Source: Nitrososphaerota archaeon
GTDB lineage: Archaea > Thermoproteota > Nitrososphaeria > Nitrososphaerales > Gagatemarchaeaceae
Length of the DNA stretch: 7,630 bases
Reading direction: 5' to 3'
Assembly (NCBI GenBank): GCA_005877225.1
Contig: VBPK01000139.1
Span: forward strand, 1 to 7,630
Part shown: positions 7,147 to 7,630 of the stretch, in pieces
Layout: each line of letters starts with the position of its first letter
Position numbering within the stretch: position 1 is the first letter of the stretch
Notes under the pieces: model-generated
Told to the model about the DNA's origin: nothing
Seen by the model: only the letters and a program-made list of their open reading frames with translations
Database searches by the model: none
Program-made: the position numbers and the translations under genes

Positions 7147-7630
7147 TTGTCCTGGAAGAAGCGTAAGAGCCTAGTCGAGTCGGTCGCTGCCGCCCTCATC
7201 AAGGCTGGCGCCCTTCAGTTCGGAACGTACACCCTTCCAAACGGGAGGGAGTCCTCCTACTTGATAAGTCTAGACGAGCTCCCGAGCTTCCCGGGAGCCT
7301 ACCGTATGATCTTCGATGCCTTCCTCGAGCTCGTGAAGATTGGAGTCGGACTGAAGAACTTCGATGCGCTCGCCGGTATTCCCGTCGGAGGGCTGATGTG
7401 GTCCTCCCCCATGGCCCTCACGCTCAGGCTGCCGATGGTCTCGGTGAGGAAGGAGGAGAAGGGAAGACTCAGAAGAGTGGAGGGGGCCGTAAAACCAGGC
7501 TGGAAAATCCTTGTCATCGACGACCTAATCGCTTCGGGTGAGACGATGTCGTCGGCCTGTGGCGCGGTAAGGCAGGAGGGCGCGGAGGTTCGCGACGCCG
7601 CGGTCCTGATTGACAGACTGGAGGGGGGGC
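7147..7630 (+). CDS. pyrE: Orotate phosphoribosyltransferase, N-terminal part
   Basis: The gene runs off the right edge; 161 residues are visible. PyrE joins orotate to PRPP to make OMP in the cytoplasm, the fifth step of pyrimidine synthesis. Family marks are AGALQFGTYTLPNGRESSYLI (20-40), matching the usual 'GAL-FG-FTL-SGR-SPYY' start, GIPVGGLMWSS (78-88), the RKEEKG loop (101-106), VEG (111-113) and the PRPP-binding motif ILVIDDLIASGET (121-133). TTG 7147 is the only start codon between an in-frame TGA at 7132-7134 and the conserved region, and it lies 26 bp from the TATA centre. The catalytic loop appears a few residues shorter than usual and lacks the common His/Tyr-Gly after the second Lys, and SSYLI replaces SPYYI. 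It could therefore be a divergent PyrE or a PyrE-like transferase, though PyrE is most likely. Confidence 0.85.
   Translation, partial: MSWKKRKSLVESVAAALIKAGALQFGTYTLPNGRESSYLISLDELPSFPGAYRMIFDAFLELVKIGVGLKNFDALAGIPVGGLMWSSPMALTLRLPMVSVRKEEKGRLRRVEGAVKPGWKILVIDDLIASGETMSSACGAVRQEGAEVRDAAVLIDRLEGG

Overview
The window looks like a piece of a GC-rich archaeal chromosome. The signs are class III (prepilin) signal peptides beside an archaeal-type GspE/FlaI-like ATPase, an archaeal ATP-dependent DNA ligase, an archaeal RimI-type acetyltransferase, TATA boxes placed for leaderless transcripts, and heavy use of TTG starts. A Thermoproteota/TACK-type lineage is my guess, but nothing here fixes the phylum. 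Every gene touches or overlaps its neighbour or is separated by less than 100 bp. I saw no RNA gene, insertion sequence or CRISPR array.

Left part (1-2733, + strand): an overlapping pilus operon. It holds the 3' end of a pilin-like gene, a second exported protein with an unusual polyarginine class III signal peptide, a short pilin, and the secretion/pilus assembly ATPase. The membrane platform gene (TadC/FlaJ type) that usually accompanies the ATPase is not downstream. The ATPase reading frame appears to break about 20 codons before its natural end.

Middle part (2706-4872, - strand): rimI followed by the DNA ligase, with an 8-nt ATG/TGA overlap that suggests translational coupling. The ligase end runs convergently into the ATPase end. 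Divergent from rimI, across a 91-bp spacer, is a multi-spanning site-2-type (M50) zinc metalloprotease (4964-6097, +). The spacer holds a perfect 14-bp palindrome that contains the rimI ribosome binding site.

Right part (6083-7630): a LarA-like (DUF2088) protein on the - strand, interrupted by a one-base frameshift in a C/G run, and divergent from it the start of an orotate phosphoribosyltransferase gene (pyrE) that runs off the window. The 52 bp between their TTG starts hold one palindromic TATA box that sits at the right distance for leaderless transcripts in both directions.

The genes fall into unrelated functions: surface pilus assembly, DNA repair/replication with N-terminal acetylation, membrane proteolysis, and pyrimidine synthesis. 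No wholly new system is evident. The most notable points are the shared symmetric promoter, the palindrome over the rimI ribosome binding site, the almost universal TTG starts, and two probable frameshifts that may be sequence errors.
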